From Desulfuromusa sp. (GTDB lineage: Bacteria; Desulfobacterota; Desulfuromonadia; Desulfuromonadales; Geopsychrobacteraceae), in contig JADGDX010000003.1 of assembly GCA_016744675.1 (NCBI GenBank), positions 62,001 through 126,000 on the forward strand: DNA of 64,000 nucleotides, given 5' to 3'. The notes beneath the pieces are model-generated. The model was given only the letters and a program-made list of their open reading frames with translations. It did not search any database and had not been told where the DNA came from. Positions 25,827-34,903 of this stretch are shown in pieces (the stretch's first letter is position 1; the number at the start of each line of letters is the position of its first letter). A program made the position numbers and the translations under genes.

Positions 25827-27485
25827 ATGAGTAACGAAACACCCGTCATTTCAAATTTTATTCGGACTATTATTAATGAAGACCTGAAAAGCGGCAAGCG
25901 AGAGCAGGTAACCACCCGCTTTCCACCTGAGCCGAATGGATATCTCCATATCGGTCACGCTAAAAGCATCTGCCTAAATTTTGGTTTAGCAACAGAATAT
26001 GAAGGCCGTTGTAATCTGCGCTTTGACGATACTAATCCGGTCAAAGAAGAAGATGAATATGTTGTGGCTATACAGGATGATGTCGCTTGGCTTGGTTTCG
26101 ACTGGGGTGGCGAAGCTCTTTTCGCATCTGACTACTTTGACCAACTTTACGCATGGGCAATTAAGTTGATCAAAAAAGGCAAAGCCTATGTTGATAGCCA
26201 AAGCGCCGATGAGATGCGTAGCAATCGTGGAACTCTAACAGAATCAGGAACCAACAGTCCTTATCGCGACCGGACCGTTGAGGAAAATCTTGAGCTGTTT
26301 GAGAAGATGAAAAATGGGGATTTCCCTGATGGTGCACAGATTTTGCGGGCCAAAATTGATATGGCGTCACCGAATATGAACTTGCGTGACCCGGCTATGT
26401 ATCGAATTATTCACGCTCATCACCATCGGACTGGCGATAAATGGTGTGTTTATCCGATGTACGATTTTGCTCATGGTCAGGAAGACTCAATTGAGGGAGT
26501 GACCCATTCAATTTGTACCCTCGAGTTTGAGGATCATCGCCCTCTGTATGATTGGTTCCTCAAGGAACTGGAGATTTTTGCCCCTCAGCAGATCGAATTT
26601 GCTCGTTTGAATCTCAGCTATACGGTCATGAGTAAGCGTAAGCTTTTACAGTTGGTCAATGAAGAATATGTTGAAGGCTGGGATGATCCACGCATGCCAA
26701 CCATTTCAGGAATGCGCCGGCGTGGTTATCCCGCAGCTGCGATTCGCCAGTTTTGTGATCGTATTGGTGTCGGACGTGGTGCCAACTGGATCGACTTGTC
26801 GGTGCTGGAAGACTGTGTCCGTGAACAGCTCAATGAGACGGCATTTCGGCGGCAGGCGGTGTTGAATCCTCTGAAGGTGACAATTACGAACTTCGATAAG
26901 GTTGAAATGCTTAATGCTCCCAATCATCCTCAGCAACCTGACCTTGGAAGCCGCGAGCTTCCGATGAGCAACGAGCTATGGATTGATCGTGATGATTTTA
27001 TGGAGAATCCTCCATCACCGAAAAAATATTTTCGCCTAGGCCCTGAGCGTGAGGTTCGTTTGCGTAATTCTTACATCATTAAATGCGACGAGTACATCAC
27101 GGATGAGAAGGGAGAGGTTGTTGAGCTGAAATGTAGTGCTGACCTCGATACCCTCGGTAAAAATCCCGAAGGGCGTAAAGTTAAAGGGATTATTCACTGG
27201 GTATCGGCGCAACATGCGCAAAAGGTTCCGGTGCGGATCTACGACCGTTTATTCAATCAAGAAAATCCCGATAAAGCCAGTAACTATCTTGAGGCACTCA
27301 ATCCTGAATCTTTGCAATTGACTGAGGCTGTGGTAGAGCCCAGTTTATTGAAAGCTAGTCAGGGAGAGACTTTTCAATTTGAGCGGGTAGGATACTTTAC
27401 TGTTGATAGCAAAGATTCTAAAGAGGGCACCCCTGTGTTCAACAGGACAGTGACCTTAAGAGATACTTGGGCAAAAATGAAATAA
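25827..27485 (+). CDS. glnS: glutaminyl-tRNA synthetase
   Basis: A 552-residue class I aminoacyl-tRNA synthetase. HIGH motif in [16 protein letters not shown]-like motif in YTVMSKRKL; the anticodon-binding beta-barrels lie in the last 210 residues. Length equals that of E. coli GlnRS (554). Presence of glnS means that Gln-tRNA can be charged directly. It sits between ispF and cysS on the same strand, an arrangement common in this bacterial group. Confidence 0.95.
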   Translation: MSNETPVISNFIRTIINEDLKSGKREQVTTRFPPEPNGYLHIGHAKSICLNFGLATEYEGRCNLRFDDTNPVKEEDEYVVAIQDDVAWLGFDWGGEALFASDYFDQLYAWAIKLIKKGKAYVDSQSADEMRSNRGTLTESGTNSPYRDRTVEENLELFEKMKNGDFPDGAQILRAKIDMASPNMNLRDPAMYRIIHAHHHRTGDKWCVYPMYDFAHGQEDSIEGVTHSICTLEFEDHRPLYDWFLKELEIFAPQQIEFARLNLSYTVMSKRKLLQLVNEEYVEGWDDPRMPTISGMRRRGYPAAAIRQFCDRIGVGRGANWIDLSVLEDCVREQLNETAFRRQAVLNPLKVTITNFDKVEMLNAPNHPQQPDLGSRELPMSNELWIDRDDFMENPPSPKKYFRLGPEREVRLRNSYIIKCDEYITDEKGEVVELKCSADLDTLGKNPEGRKVKGIIHWVSAQHAQKVPVRIYDRLFNQENPDKASNYLEALNPESLQLTEAVVEPSLLKASQGETFQFERVGYFTVDSKDSKEGTPVFNRTVTLRDTWAKMK

Positions 27486-27552
27486 TATGTGTTGTCGGGG
27501 TACGTTTGGAACCACCCTGACATGAAGATAAGATAGTTAAACGGAGACCCCT

Positions 27553-29004
27553 ATGAGTTTACGTGTTTACAATACAATGAGCGGTAAAAAGGAAGAATTC
27601 CAACCCCGTGTTCCCGGTCAGGTTGGAATGTATGTCTGTGGTGTTACAGTTTACGATTACTGTCACATCGGCCACGCACGGGCTAATATTGTTTTTGATG
27701 TGATTTACCGTTATTTGCAGTTTTCCGGATACAAAACAACCTATGTTCGTAATTATACCGATGTTGATGACAAGATCATCAATCGCGCCAACGAACGTGG
27801 GATTTCAAGCAAAGAGTTAGCGGAAGAATTTATTACCGCCTTTGACGAAGATATGGATGCTCTTGGATTAGTTCGTCCGACTCATGAACCACGAGCGACA
27901 GAGTATATCGATAAGATCATTGAGATATGTCAGACTCTGATCGATAAAGGTATTGCTTATGAGTCCAGCGGTGATGTGTATTACCGGGTCGACAAATTTG
28001 CAGATTATCTCAAACTCAGTAAGCGCAATATGGACGAAATGCAGGCAGGTGCACGTATTACTCCGGGAGAGCAGAAGGAAAATCCGATGGATTTTGCCCT
28101 CTGGAAAGGGGCTAAGCCGGATGAACCCAGTTGGGAATCTCCTTGGGGAGCAGGTCGTCCTGGCTGGCACATCGAATGCTCAGCTATGAGTTCCTCTTTG
28201 CTGGGAGATAGTTTCGATATCCATGGTGGTGGCCGTGACTTGATCTTCCCTCATCATGAGAATGAAATCGCCCAGAGTGAAGGTGCCAGTGGGAAACCAT
28301 TTGTTAAATATTGGTTGCACAATGGCTTTGTTAACGTTGATCAAGAAAAAATGAGCAAGTCGCTGGGGAATTTCTTTACGATTCGCGATATTTTAAATAC
28401 CTACGATGCTGAAGTGATTCGCTTTTTCATTTTATCGGCTCAATATCGATCCCCGATAGATTTTTCAGATCAGAACTTGGCCGAATCACAGAGTGGTTTG
28501 AGACGCTTTTATGAGGCCTTAGAGTCTGCTGAGCTAGCGATTGAAGGCCTTGACCTGATTGAGAATTGTGATGAGGGGGCAAAAGTCGAAGAAAAGTTCC
28601 GAGAAGCGATGGATGATGATTTTAATACCGCTTTAGCCATTGCCCATTTATTCGATGGCGTCAGGACAATGAACCGATTGGTTGCGACGAAAAAGTTCAG
28701 AAAAAAACCAGAACTGGTTGCTCAGGTGGCCGATTTACATAAGACAATCCTTCGTCTAGGAGAGGTCATTGGTTTATATCGTTCACAACCAACTAAGTGG
28801 CTGGAGAAGGTAAAACTTGCCGGTTTGGCAAAGTTAGATATTACTGAGGAAGAAATTGGAAACTTTATCACGCAGCGTTTGACAGCTCGTGCTGAAAAAG
28901 ATTTTGCCCGCGGGGACGAAATTCGTGACGAACTTGAAGCGAGAGGTATTTTACTTCTTGATACTCGAGAGGGGACAAATTGGAGATTGAAGTCAGCGTC
29001 TTAA
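27553..29004 (+). CDS. cysS: cysteinyl-tRNA synthetase
   Basis: A 483-residue class I synthetase. The zinc site is built from Cys29 (VCGVTVYD), Cys in HIECSAMS and His in FPHHENE. HIGH motif is HIGHARA and KMSKS is KMSKSLGNF. The C-terminal domain contains the DALR-like helical part and a short tail. GGAG precedes the ATG by eight bases, 67 bases after glnS. Confidence 0.95.
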   Translation: MSLRVYNTMSGKKEEFQPRVPGQVGMYVCGVTVYDYCHIGHARANIVFDVIYRYLQFSGYKTTYVRNYTDVDDKIINRANERGISSKELAEEFITAFDEDMDALGLVRPTHEPRATEYIDKIIEICQTLIDKGIAYESSGDVYYRVDKFADYLKLSKRNMDEMQAGARITPGEQKENPMDFALWKGAKPDEPSWESPWGAGRPGWHIECSAMSSSLLGDSFDIHGGGRDLIFPHHENEIAQSEGASGKPFVKYWLHNGFVNVDQEKMSKSLGNFFTIRDILNTYDAEVIRFFILSAQYRSPIDFSDQNLAESQSGLRRFYEALESAELAIEGLDLIENCDEGAKVEEKFREAMDDDFNTALAIAHLFDGVRTMNRLVATKKFRKKPELVAQVADLHKTILRLGEVIGLYRSQPTKWLEKVKLAGLAKLDITEEEIGNFITQRLTARAEKDFARGDEIRDELEARGILLLDTREGTNWRLKSAS

Positions 29005-29085
29005 TTATGTACGTATGTTCCCTTTTAAGAATGCTAGGATAAGGTTCTGGTTCCAATTTTCCCTGAAAACATGTGGAAATGTGAA

Positions 29086-29114
29086 TTGACATAGAGCGTA
29101 CTTCAGTGTAGAAG
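29086..29114 (+). promoter_or_regulatory. sigma-70 promoter for the c7-type cytochrome
   Basis: TTGACA (29086-29091), a 17-base spacer and TAGAAG (29109-29114), 44 bases before the ribosome site of the triheme cytochrome gene. Confidence 0.55.
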
Positions 29115-29168
29115 ACATATGCAGATTTTACTTATGAAGTATTATAGATCAGATAATGGAGTTAATTG

Positions 29169-29498
29169 ATGAAGAATCTTGCATTTGTAGTTCTGGCTGT
29201 CGTTTTTTCTTTTATTCCGGTTTTTTTGGCGCAGCAAAATGGAATCAAAGCTCCGATGACCAAGGTTGAAGTTCTCGAAGAAGGTGTCTATAAGTACGAA
29301 GGTGAGAGCAAGGGAAGTGTCTACTTTGATCACAACATGCACGTCGAGGCGTTGGAAGAAGACTGTTCCAGCTGTCACGAGGGTGATGAGCCAGAAAAAA
29401 TTGAGATTTTAGATATGGCCAGCGGCCACGGGGCCTGTAGCGCGTGTCACGATGAAGTTGATGACATGGAAGCTTGTTCAGCCTGTCACAGCAAGTAA
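29169..29498 (+). CDS. acidic triheme cytochrome c7 (PpcA-like)
   Basis: A 109-residue periplasmic cytochrome from the ATG at 29169 (GGAG seven bases before; the in-frame TTG at 29166 is unlikely). A hydrophobic signal or anchor (residues 1-21) precedes about 85 residues with three heme sites, CSSCH, CSACH and CSACH, plus distal His in FDHNMH and SGHGAC. Order and spacing match the PpcA/c7 fold of Geobacter, a periplasmic electron shuttle. It differs from PpcA in charge: by eye the part after the signal has about 21 Asp/Glu against 6 Lys, whereas PpcA is Lys-rich. It is monocistronic, with its own promoter and terminator. Confidence 0.88.
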   Translation: MKNLAFVVLAVVFSFIPVFLAQQNGIKAPMTKVEVLEEGVYKYEGESKGSVYFDHNMHVEALEEDCSSCHEGDEPEKIEILDMASGHGACSACHDEVDDMEACSACHSK

Positions 29499-29532
29499 TT
29501 AGCTGAACTTAGAATCCCGCTAAATTGAATAG

Positions 29533-29570
29533 AAAAAGGCGATCGGCTGAAAAAGCTGATCGCCTTTTTT
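29533..29570 (+). terminator. strong rho-independent terminator after the c7 cytochrome
   Basis: GGCGATCGGCT (29538-29548) pairs with 29554-29564 (one G-U) around a GAAAA loop, with A5 before and T6 after. Confidence 0.9.
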
Positions 29571-29643
29571 AGGTTGAGATTGTTCCTTTTTTTTAGAGTC
29601 CTTATTTCTCGGACGACATAGCTTGAATGGAGGAAATTTATAA

Positions 29644-29844
29644 TTGGCTGACAAGGCTGCTGTTCTTCATCGTCCGAAAATATCTGGAACAGCCTCTGAC
29701 GTTGCTAGCGACCAGCCATTGTCTAAATTGCTACATGACCTCATAATAAACAACGAGGTCGCGGGGTTGTGCCCCCGCCAGTCGCTAAGTTTGCTTAAGC
29801 TAGCGCCATTCGGGAATGTCCGCTTAAAATTGGTGGAGGATTAA
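29644..29844 (+). CDS. doubtful 66-codon open frame in an otherwise empty stretch
   Basis: A TTG at 29644 follows a GGAGG (29630-29634) at fair spacing and opens a 66-codon frame (MADKAAVLHRPKISGTASDV...). Its composition is unremarkable, and there is no motif, signal peptide or recognised family. It is bounded by terminators on both sides (29533-29570 and 29881-29914). It may be a small gene, the eroded end of a lost gene or mobile element, or chance. Nothing else is seen between 29571 and 29880. Confidence 0.25.
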   Translation: MADKAAVLHRPKISGTASDVASDQPLSKLLHDLIINNEVAGLCPRQSLSLLKLAPFGNVRLKLVED

Positions 29845-29880
29845 CATCAATTAGGACATATTAGATTTTTTGCCCAAACT

Positions 29881-29914
29881 AAAAAACCCCTCCTGAATCT
29901 AGGAGGGGTTTTTT
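29881..29914. terminator. bidirectional rho-independent terminator
   Basis: CCCCTCCT/AGGAGGGG with a GAATCT loop, preceded by A6 and followed by T6. It ends the leftward nhaD transcript and anything coming from the left. Confidence 0.9.
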
Positions 29915-29937
29915 AAGTTAGATTGTGTTGCTAGTGT

Positions 29938-31458
29938 TTAGTGAAAATACTTCGCATTGATAAACAGGTGGACAGCAATACTCGCTGCGTATCCTAGAGC
30001 AATCGCCCAGCTCCATTTCAGGTGGGCACCAAAGGTGTAAATGCCGCGTGCTGAACCCATCAGGGCAACACCAGCAGCCGAACCAATTGAGAGCATACTA
30101 CCACCAACTCCTGCTGTCAGAGTGACCAGCAACCACTGACCATGTGACATATGTGGATCCATGGTCAAAACAGCAAACATGACGGGGATATTGTCAACGA
30201 TAGCAGAAAGAAAACCGACCAGAACGTTGGCACCGGTATGGCCAAGACCGACATACATCGCCTCAGATGCCATTGCCAGATACCCAAACTGACCGAGACC
30301 ACCAACACAGAGAATAACGCCATAGAAGAACAACAGGGTATCCCACTCGGCTCGTGCAATTTTGCGGAAGAGGTCGAATCCAGGAGCTGGTGGATGGCCA
30401 TGTCCTGATGGTGCTTCATGCTCATCAGGGTTGTGCCCAGTGATATCGAGTGGAAGATCTCCTGTTCCGGCTCGATTCTCCTTTATCTTCAGCCAGTAGC
30501 CAAAGAATCCAAGGTAGCCAAGGCCAAGCATCATTCCTGTTGCTGGTGGCAAGTGAAGGAAGTTGTGAAAGGAGACAGCTGTCACGATAGTACAGAGAAA
30601 GAGAACCATGACCCGCTTGGCTCCCAATTTCATCTCGATCGCGTCACCAGATGCTTCAGGGCGATCTTTGGCAACTGTCAAGCTCATGATGATTGCAGGA
30701 ACAAGCCAGTTGACGAGAGAAGGAAAGAAGATCGCGAAGAATTCTACAAACTCGACTTTACCCTTCTGCCAAACCATCAACGTGGTGATGTCTCCAAAGG
30801 GGGAGAAGGCTCCACCGGCATTGGCAGCAACAACAATGTTGATACAGGCAACAACCAGGAATTTTTTATTATTACCAGCAACAGCCATAGCGACAGCACC
30901 CATTAACAGGGCAGTCGTTAAGTTGTCTGCAATGGGAGAGATGAAAAAAGCGAGAACACCGGTGACCCAGAAGACAGTTCGCAGGGTAAAACCTCGACTA
31001 ACCAACCAGGAACGCAGGGCTTGAAACACATTTCGCTCATCCATGGCATTGATATAGGTCATCGCAACCAACAGAAATAAGAACAACTCGGCATATTCGA
31101 TCAAGTTGTGCTTGATCGCATTATGTGCCGTGTGGGTGTCTCCTATGCCGATATAGGCAATAGCAACAAGAACCCAGATGATACCAGCCGCAAAAAGGAC
31201 TGGCTTACTTTTGCGTAGGTGGAGTTGTTCTTCAAAAATAACCAAACAGTATGCACCGACGAAAAGAATCAGTGCAAAAATACCAAGTGCAGTGCCGGTC
31301 ATATTAGGTGTCGTCCCACCACCCCCGCTAGAAGCAAATGCGGAAGATGTTGACGCAATGAGGATGCAAAGACTGGAAAGAAGGTATTTCACCCAGGTAA
31401 ATCCTTGCTTCGGAACGGTCTGCTTGTTGCTGAAAGAGGTCGAAATTTGTGCTTTCAT
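29938..31458 (-). CDS. nhaD: NhaD-type sodium/proton antiporter
   Basis: An inner-membrane protein of about 506 residues from the ATG at 31458 (MKAQIST; GGAG nine bases before), with about 12-13 membrane helices. The N-terminus looks like a cleavable signal (ASTSSAFAS), as in other NhaD proteins. Conserved stretches include FFISPIADNLTTALLMGAVAMA, NIVVAANAGGAFSPFGDITTLM and the C-terminal FLSAIVDNIPVMFAVL, typical of the ion-transporter superfamily. It exports Na+ (or Li+) in exchange for H+, which fits a marine or saline habitat. A cytoplasmic loop around residues 345-375 is His/Pro-rich (GHNPDEHEAPSGHGHPPAP). Confidence 0.9.
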   Translation of the reverse strand: MKAQISTSFSNKQTVPKQGFTWVKYLLSSLCILIASTSSAFASSGGGGTTPNMTGTALGIFALILFVGAYCLVIFEEQLHLRKSKPVLFAAGIIWVLVAIAYIGIGDTHTAHNAIKHNLIEYAELFLFLLVAMTYINAMDERNVFQALRSWLVSRGFTLRTVFWVTGVLAFFISPIADNLTTALLMGAVAMAVAGNNKKFLVVACINIVVAANAGGAFSPFGDITTLMVWQKGKVEFVEFFAIFFPSLVNWLVPAIIMSLTVAKDRPEASGDAIEMKLGAKRVMVLFLCTIVTAVSFHNFLHLPPATGMMLGLGYLGFFGYWLKIKENRAGTGDLPLDITGHNPDEHEAPSGHGHPPAPGFDLFRKIARAEWDTLLFFYGVILCVGGLGQFGYLAMASEAMYVGLGHTGANVLVGFLSAIVDNIPVMFAVLTMDPHMSHGQWLLVTLTAGVGGSMLSIGSAAGVALMGSARGIYTFGAHLKWSWAIALGYAASIAVHLFINAKYFH

Positions 31459-31638
31459 GACATAGGACTCCAATACAAATTACAGATAAAGAGACGACAA
31501 CCAAACATTAAGGATAAAACTTCACATAAGTAGCATGAGCGTGATTTCATGGTCAACTGTTCGTATGCATTAAATAACGGTTTTTTATTGTTATATAGAA
31601 AAAGCTTTGTTCCGTGTTTGTGGTATGAATTATTTCAA

Positions 31639-31935
31639 TTACGAGTTCAGTTTCCCAATTGCATTGTCTATCAGAGTTAAATCGCAACCAAAAAATCTAT
31701 AAGTCACTGTTGTTATGTTGATCTTTCCCCTAGAAATAACATTCTGTGGGATATTTATACGTCGTTTTTTAGATATAATAATTGGATATTTCGAAAGATA
31801 TTCGCATTCAGTTTTTTCTGTAATGTTGCTTGAGGAGTCCTCACGCAGATGTATCGTTAAGGGATGATGAGAGATTGAAGCTAAAGAAGGAGAGTGGATA
31901 GCGGGTAGATGAATTGTCTTTAGACGTTTCTTCAT
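31639..31935 (-). CDS. small protein of unknown function
   Basis: A 98-residue basic protein starting at 31935 behind an AAAAGG ribosome site. It has no signal peptide or recognised motif; the composition is rich in Ile, Ser, Lys and Arg, and the AT content is high. It could be a genuine small gene or a long chance frame in AT-rich DNA. The 180 bases between it and nhaD, and the 80 before the terminator at 32016, show nothing else. Confidence 0.35.
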   Translation of the reverse strand: MKKRLKTIHLPAIHSPSLASISHHPLTIHLREDSSSNITEKTECEYLSKYPIIISKKRRINIPQNVISRGKINITTVTYRFFGCDLTLIDNAIGKLNS

Positions 31936-32015
31936 AGGCCTTTTTATAAGAAAATTCTAAAAAAGGCAACAAGAAAATAAAGGTTTTCTAATACTTCTGA
32001 GATCATTCATTATTA

Positions 32016-32045
32016 AAGGAGCCACCCTGAGAGGTGTGGCTCCTT
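32016..32045. terminator. terminator hairpin of the His/Arg-rich small gene
   Basis: A 10-bp perfect stem AAGGAGCCAC/GTGGCTCCTT with a 10-base loop. On the minus strand it is followed by a T-rich run (TTTAATAAT) and so ends the gene at 32078-32437. Confidence 0.75.
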
Positions 32046-32077
32046 CTAAACAGGCATTCAAGAGAAGACCTGGATTT

Positions 32078-32437
32078 TTACCAACCAAAATGAAAGACAA
32101 GGTGCGGTAGACCAATCATAACGGCTGGATTTGCGTAATATGGCCTCGCCGGGCGGTTGTGTCTGATTTGTCGCTTCGCATGACGTAACTCTTGACGTGT
32201 TTCCCGTATTTCTCTCCTAAGGTGTCTTTTATCTCGCTGGTTTTGTTTTTTGTATTGATGTTTTGCGTATCGAGGGTTATGGCGATCATAGTGAGACTTG
32301 TGGTCGTGCCGGTCATTTTTGACCCAACTTTTGTCGTGACGCTGATGATCGTCGCCATGTCGTCCACCCGCTGTTGCCAGCATTGGGGTGGCTAGAAAAA
32401 TCAATCCTGCAATGATAAGTGCGAGTGTTGTTTTCAT
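32078..32437 (-). CDS. small secreted His/Arg/Lys-rich protein
   Basis: A 119-residue protein with a clean signal peptide (cleavage at about ATA-GG, residue 23). The mature part is extremely basic and His-rich (GGRHGDDHQRHDKSW, DRHDHKSHYDRH), then a helix of repeated charged residues (RREIRETRQELRHAKRQIRH) and a short hydrophobic C-terminal stretch PAVMIGLPHLVFHFGW. It is periplasmic or surface-bound. It may bind metal or anionic polymers; no family is recognised with confidence. A GGAGGAC ribosome site precedes the ATG. Confidence 0.65.
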   Translation of the reverse strand: MKTTLALIIAGLIFLATPMLATAGGRHGDDHQRHDKSWVKNDRHDHKSHYDRHNPRYAKHQYKKQNQRDKRHLRREIRETRQELRHAKRQIRHNRPARPYYANPAVMIGLPHLVFHFGW

Positions 32438-32608
32438 GTCGTCCTCCTTGGGTTGAGAGCATCAAGCGTTTGTTTTTCGTTTGATACAACCCTACCCAAA
32501 AGCGACAACCGTTTCATTCGACATCGACTCGTATTTCACTGGATGTCTAGCCAAAAAGATGTATTTTTAGTAAGTTAGGACCCATAAAAAAGAGAAGAAA
32601 ATCAAACT

Positions 32609-33070
32609 TTATCCTTCCATTTTTAAGATCGTATTCCATTCTTGGTCTGTTACAGGCAGAATTGATAGCCGATTTCCTTTGCGGACCAATGGCATATTCT
32701 CTAACGCGCCACATTTTTTTAACTCTGCTAGTGAAATGACGCGCTTGGTGTGTTTGATATATTTGATATCAACCATGATCCAGCGTGGGTTTTGTGGATC
32801 GCTTTTTGGGTCAAAATATTTACACTGGGGATCAAAAGCCGTGTGATCCGGGTACCCTTCGCGTACAACCTCCATCAGCCCAACAATTCCAGGAACGTCA
32901 CAGTTGGAATGGTAAAAAAATACTTGGTCTCCGACTTTCATATCGTCACGCATCATGTTGCGAGCCTGATAATTGCGGACACCGTCCCAATGCTCGGTTT
33001 GATTTGGCATCTTTTCCAGATCATCAATGCCAAAAGCATTTGGTTCAGATTTCATCAGCCAATAATTCAT
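32609..33070 (-). CDS. EVE-domain protein
   Basis: A 153-residue protein from the ATG at 33070 (MNYWLMKSEPNAFGIDDL), behind a strong AAAGGAG site; a longer frame upstream is unlikely. It is a single EVE domain with the typical WDGVRNYQARNMMRDDMKVGDQVFFYHSN stretch. EVE domains, related to the PUA/YTH fold, bind modified bases in DNA or RNA. Many stand alone in bacteria with unknown targets. It is monocistronic. Confidence 0.88.
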   Translation of the reverse strand: MNYWLMKSEPNAFGIDDLEKMPNQTEHWDGVRNYQARNMMRDDMKVGDQVFFYHSNCDVPGIVGLMEVVREGYPDHTAFDPQCKYFDPKSDPQNPRWIMVDIKYIKHTKRVISLAELKKCGALENMPLVRKGNRLSILPVTDQEWNTILKMEG

Positions 33071-33193
33071 AAAAACTCCTTTTGAGGTGGACATCAGCTC
33101 TTCATTGTCATTTTATGTTTTAGCCTATGTATAATATCAGGGACAGGGCGCTATATATTAACTATTTTTTCAGGGAAAGAATAAGAGGCAACA

Positions 33194-33991
33194 ATGAAAT
33201 CGTTAAAAGAATTCAGTGAACAGAAACTGGCGAGCATTGAAGCTGTTCTTGTTGATATCGACGACACTCTGACATTAAAGGGACGTTTGCCAGCAGCAGC
33301 TTATTGTGCTTTGGAAAATCTTCATCGGGTAGGAATAAAGATCATCCCGATTACAGGTCGCCCCGCTGGATGGTGCGATCATATCGCGAGAATGTGGCCG
33401 GTTGATGGGATTGTTGGTGAAAACGGAGCATTTTATTTTTATTATCAAGAGCAGCATCATCACATGGTACGACGTTATTGGAAGTCTGAAGCCGAAAGGA
33501 AACATGATCGGGATCAATTGACATCATTGGGAGATAAAATTTTAGCTGCTGTCCCAGAGGCTAAAATATCCGCAGATCAGGCTTACCGTGAAACGGATCT
33601 GGCGATTGATTTTTGCGAAGATGTTTCACCCTTAGCGCTTACCCAAGTTGAAAAAATAGTCAAATGCTTTCAAGCTGCAGATGCCAATGTAAAAGTCAGC
33701 TCAATTCACGTCAATGGCTGGTTCGGTCAATACGATAAATTGAGAATGACACAAATTTTGTTTGAAGAGGTTTTTAAGCAGAACCTTGATTCGATCAAAG
33801 AGCGGGTCATCTTTGCCGGAGATTCTCCGAATGATATGCCAATGTTCGATTATTTTTCGAATTCTGTTGGAGTGGCTAATGTAATGCAATTCGCTGATCA
33901 GATGGCAACTCTGCCAACATGGATTACAGAACAGGCAGGGGGATTAGGCTTTGTTGAATTAGCTGATATGATTTTGAAAGCAAGGCAATGA
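33194..33991 (+). CDS. HAD-superfamily phosphatase (subclass IIB)
   Basis: A 265-residue hydrolase. Motif I is DIDDTLT, motif II is ITGRP, motif III includes the Lys in YDKLRMT, and motif IV is FAGDSPNDMPMF. The cap between motifs II and III (about 85-185) is of the Cof/IIB alpha-beta type. Relatives dephosphorylate sugar phosphates such as mannosyl-3-phosphoglycerate or sucrose-phosphate; the substrate cannot be read from sequence. It is a single gene with a GAGG ribosome site. Confidence 0.8.
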   Translation: MKSLKEFSEQKLASIEAVLVDIDDTLTLKGRLPAAAYCALENLHRVGIKIIPITGRPAGWCDHIARMWPVDGIVGENGAFYFYYQEQHHHMVRRYWKSEAERKHDRDQLTSLGDKILAAVPEAKISADQAYRETDLAIDFCEDVSPLALTQVEKIVKCFQAADANVKVSSIHVNGWFGQYDKLRMTQILFEEVFKQNLDSIKERVIFAGDSPNDMPMFDYFSNSVGVANVMQFADQMATLPTWITEQAGGLGFVELADMILKARQ

Positions 33992-34034
33992 AGTGTGGAG
34001 TCGATCTGTTTTAGGTGTAGTTAAATTTAAGGGG

Positions 34035-34430
34035 TCAGTGACTATACTGGATCGCTGTGTCTATCCATCTGCCCAAGACTTCAAAAGAACAAGGTTTCTC
34101 AAAGACTTCAATTCCTAGTTTTTTCGCTCTATTGCGAAGATTTTGAGTGACGTCGCCAGAAAGAAGAGCTTTACATTTATTCGGTACTTTACAGCCTTTA
34201 GTCTCTATGTCTTCGTAAAACTCAATCCCCGTCATGTTAGGCATATTATTGTCTGATATGATGAAGTTAAACGCAGGGATTTCTACTGGACAGAGGACTG
34301 ATTTCTTTTCATACATGGGGCATGTTGCATAATGATGTGGTGAAACATCAACAGCATTTGATGTTAAAAACATTGCTAATGTATTCAATACCAAATCATT
34401 ATCATCAAATATTAAGGCTTTGATAGTCAT
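34035..34430 (-). CDS. stand-alone receiver (CheY-like) protein
   Basis: A 131-residue receiver domain only. Acidic pair in FDDND, phosphoacceptor Asp in IISDNNMPNMTG, Ser in LLSGD, and Lys in FEKPCS. An insertion after helix 1 carries two cysteines (HHYATCPMYEKKSVLCPV), which is unusual for CheY-like proteins and may be a redox or metal site. No output domain and no neighbouring kinase, so it is likely a phospho-signal shuttle. Confidence 0.75.
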   Translation of the reverse strand: MTIKALIFDDNDLVLNTLAMFLTSNAVDVSPHHYATCPMYEKKSVLCPVEIPAFNFIISDNNMPNMTGIEFYEDIETKGCKVPNKCKALLSGDVTQNLRNRAKKLGIEVFEKPCSFEVLGRWIDTAIQYSH

Positions 34431-34681
34431 GAGTTCAACACCCCCTATGGCTTTCTATCATAGCCAATTAGGCCATTGATTTCTACATAATAATATTAAT
34501 GATAACTATGAGGCTTTCGTTCTGGGTGGTCTTCATTTTATCTTTAGACGTTGTGCTCAGCAGTCGTCTGAAAAAGTTCTTGATCTATCAATTGAATTCC
34601 CTGTAAAAACGAGATTCTATATCTATATATGTGTTCATATCTCTTTCTTCTATCTTTTGCCGAGGTACGAAAAAATAATAC

Positions 34682-34709
34682 TTGACAAAAACACTCTAGC
34701 AACTATGAT
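34682..34709 (+). promoter_or_regulatory. sigma-70 promoter of the sulfhydrylase transcript
   Basis: TTGACA (34682-34687), a 16-base spacer and TATGAT (34704-34709). The transcript would begin near 34716, immediately before the riboswitch. The 250 bases between the receiver gene start (34430) and this promoter are AT-rich, with no gene or clear signal seen. Confidence 0.75.
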
Positions 34710-34710
34710 G

Positions 34711-34900
34711 TTGGCAAGCATGAAGAGAGGCGTAAGGCAAACACCTTAAACGCCCGGCAACCTGACAACCAAGGTGCCAAGCCTGTTTCACTCGCCTGAA
34801 ACAGCAATGCGCCCCGTAAGGGGAAAGTTGGAGACAGTTTCTCGACTGTCTTATCACTTGCAGCCTCTCTCAAATTAATTAACCCACAGTGAGAGGATGT
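34711..34900 (+). promoter_or_regulatory. SAM-I/SAM-IV-clan riboswitch with ribosome-site switch
   Basis: The leader holds the core of the SAM-I/IV family: GGCAACC (34757-34763) and AAGGTGCCAA (34771-34780) forming the P3 stem, a preceding hairpin (GGCGT...ACGCC), and a P4-like hairpin CTGTTTCA/TGAAACAG. Further stems are CCCC/GGGG near 34813-34823 and GACAGT/ACTGTC (34833-34850). GCAAG (34714-34718) can close the domain with CTTGC (34857-34861). Just downstream GCCTCTC (34863-34869) is complementary both to GAGAGGC at 34725-34731 and to the ribosome site GAGAGG at 34891-34896, which fits translational control. The canonical SAM-I K-turn is absent, so a SAM-IV or SAM-I/IV variant is more likely. 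A methionine-cycle gene follows. Confidence 0.7.
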
Positions 34901-34903
34901 ATC

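Noticed and set aside
29644..29844. Transposase remnant
   Set aside because: No inverted repeats, target duplication or transposase motif could be recognised; kept only as a doubtful frame.
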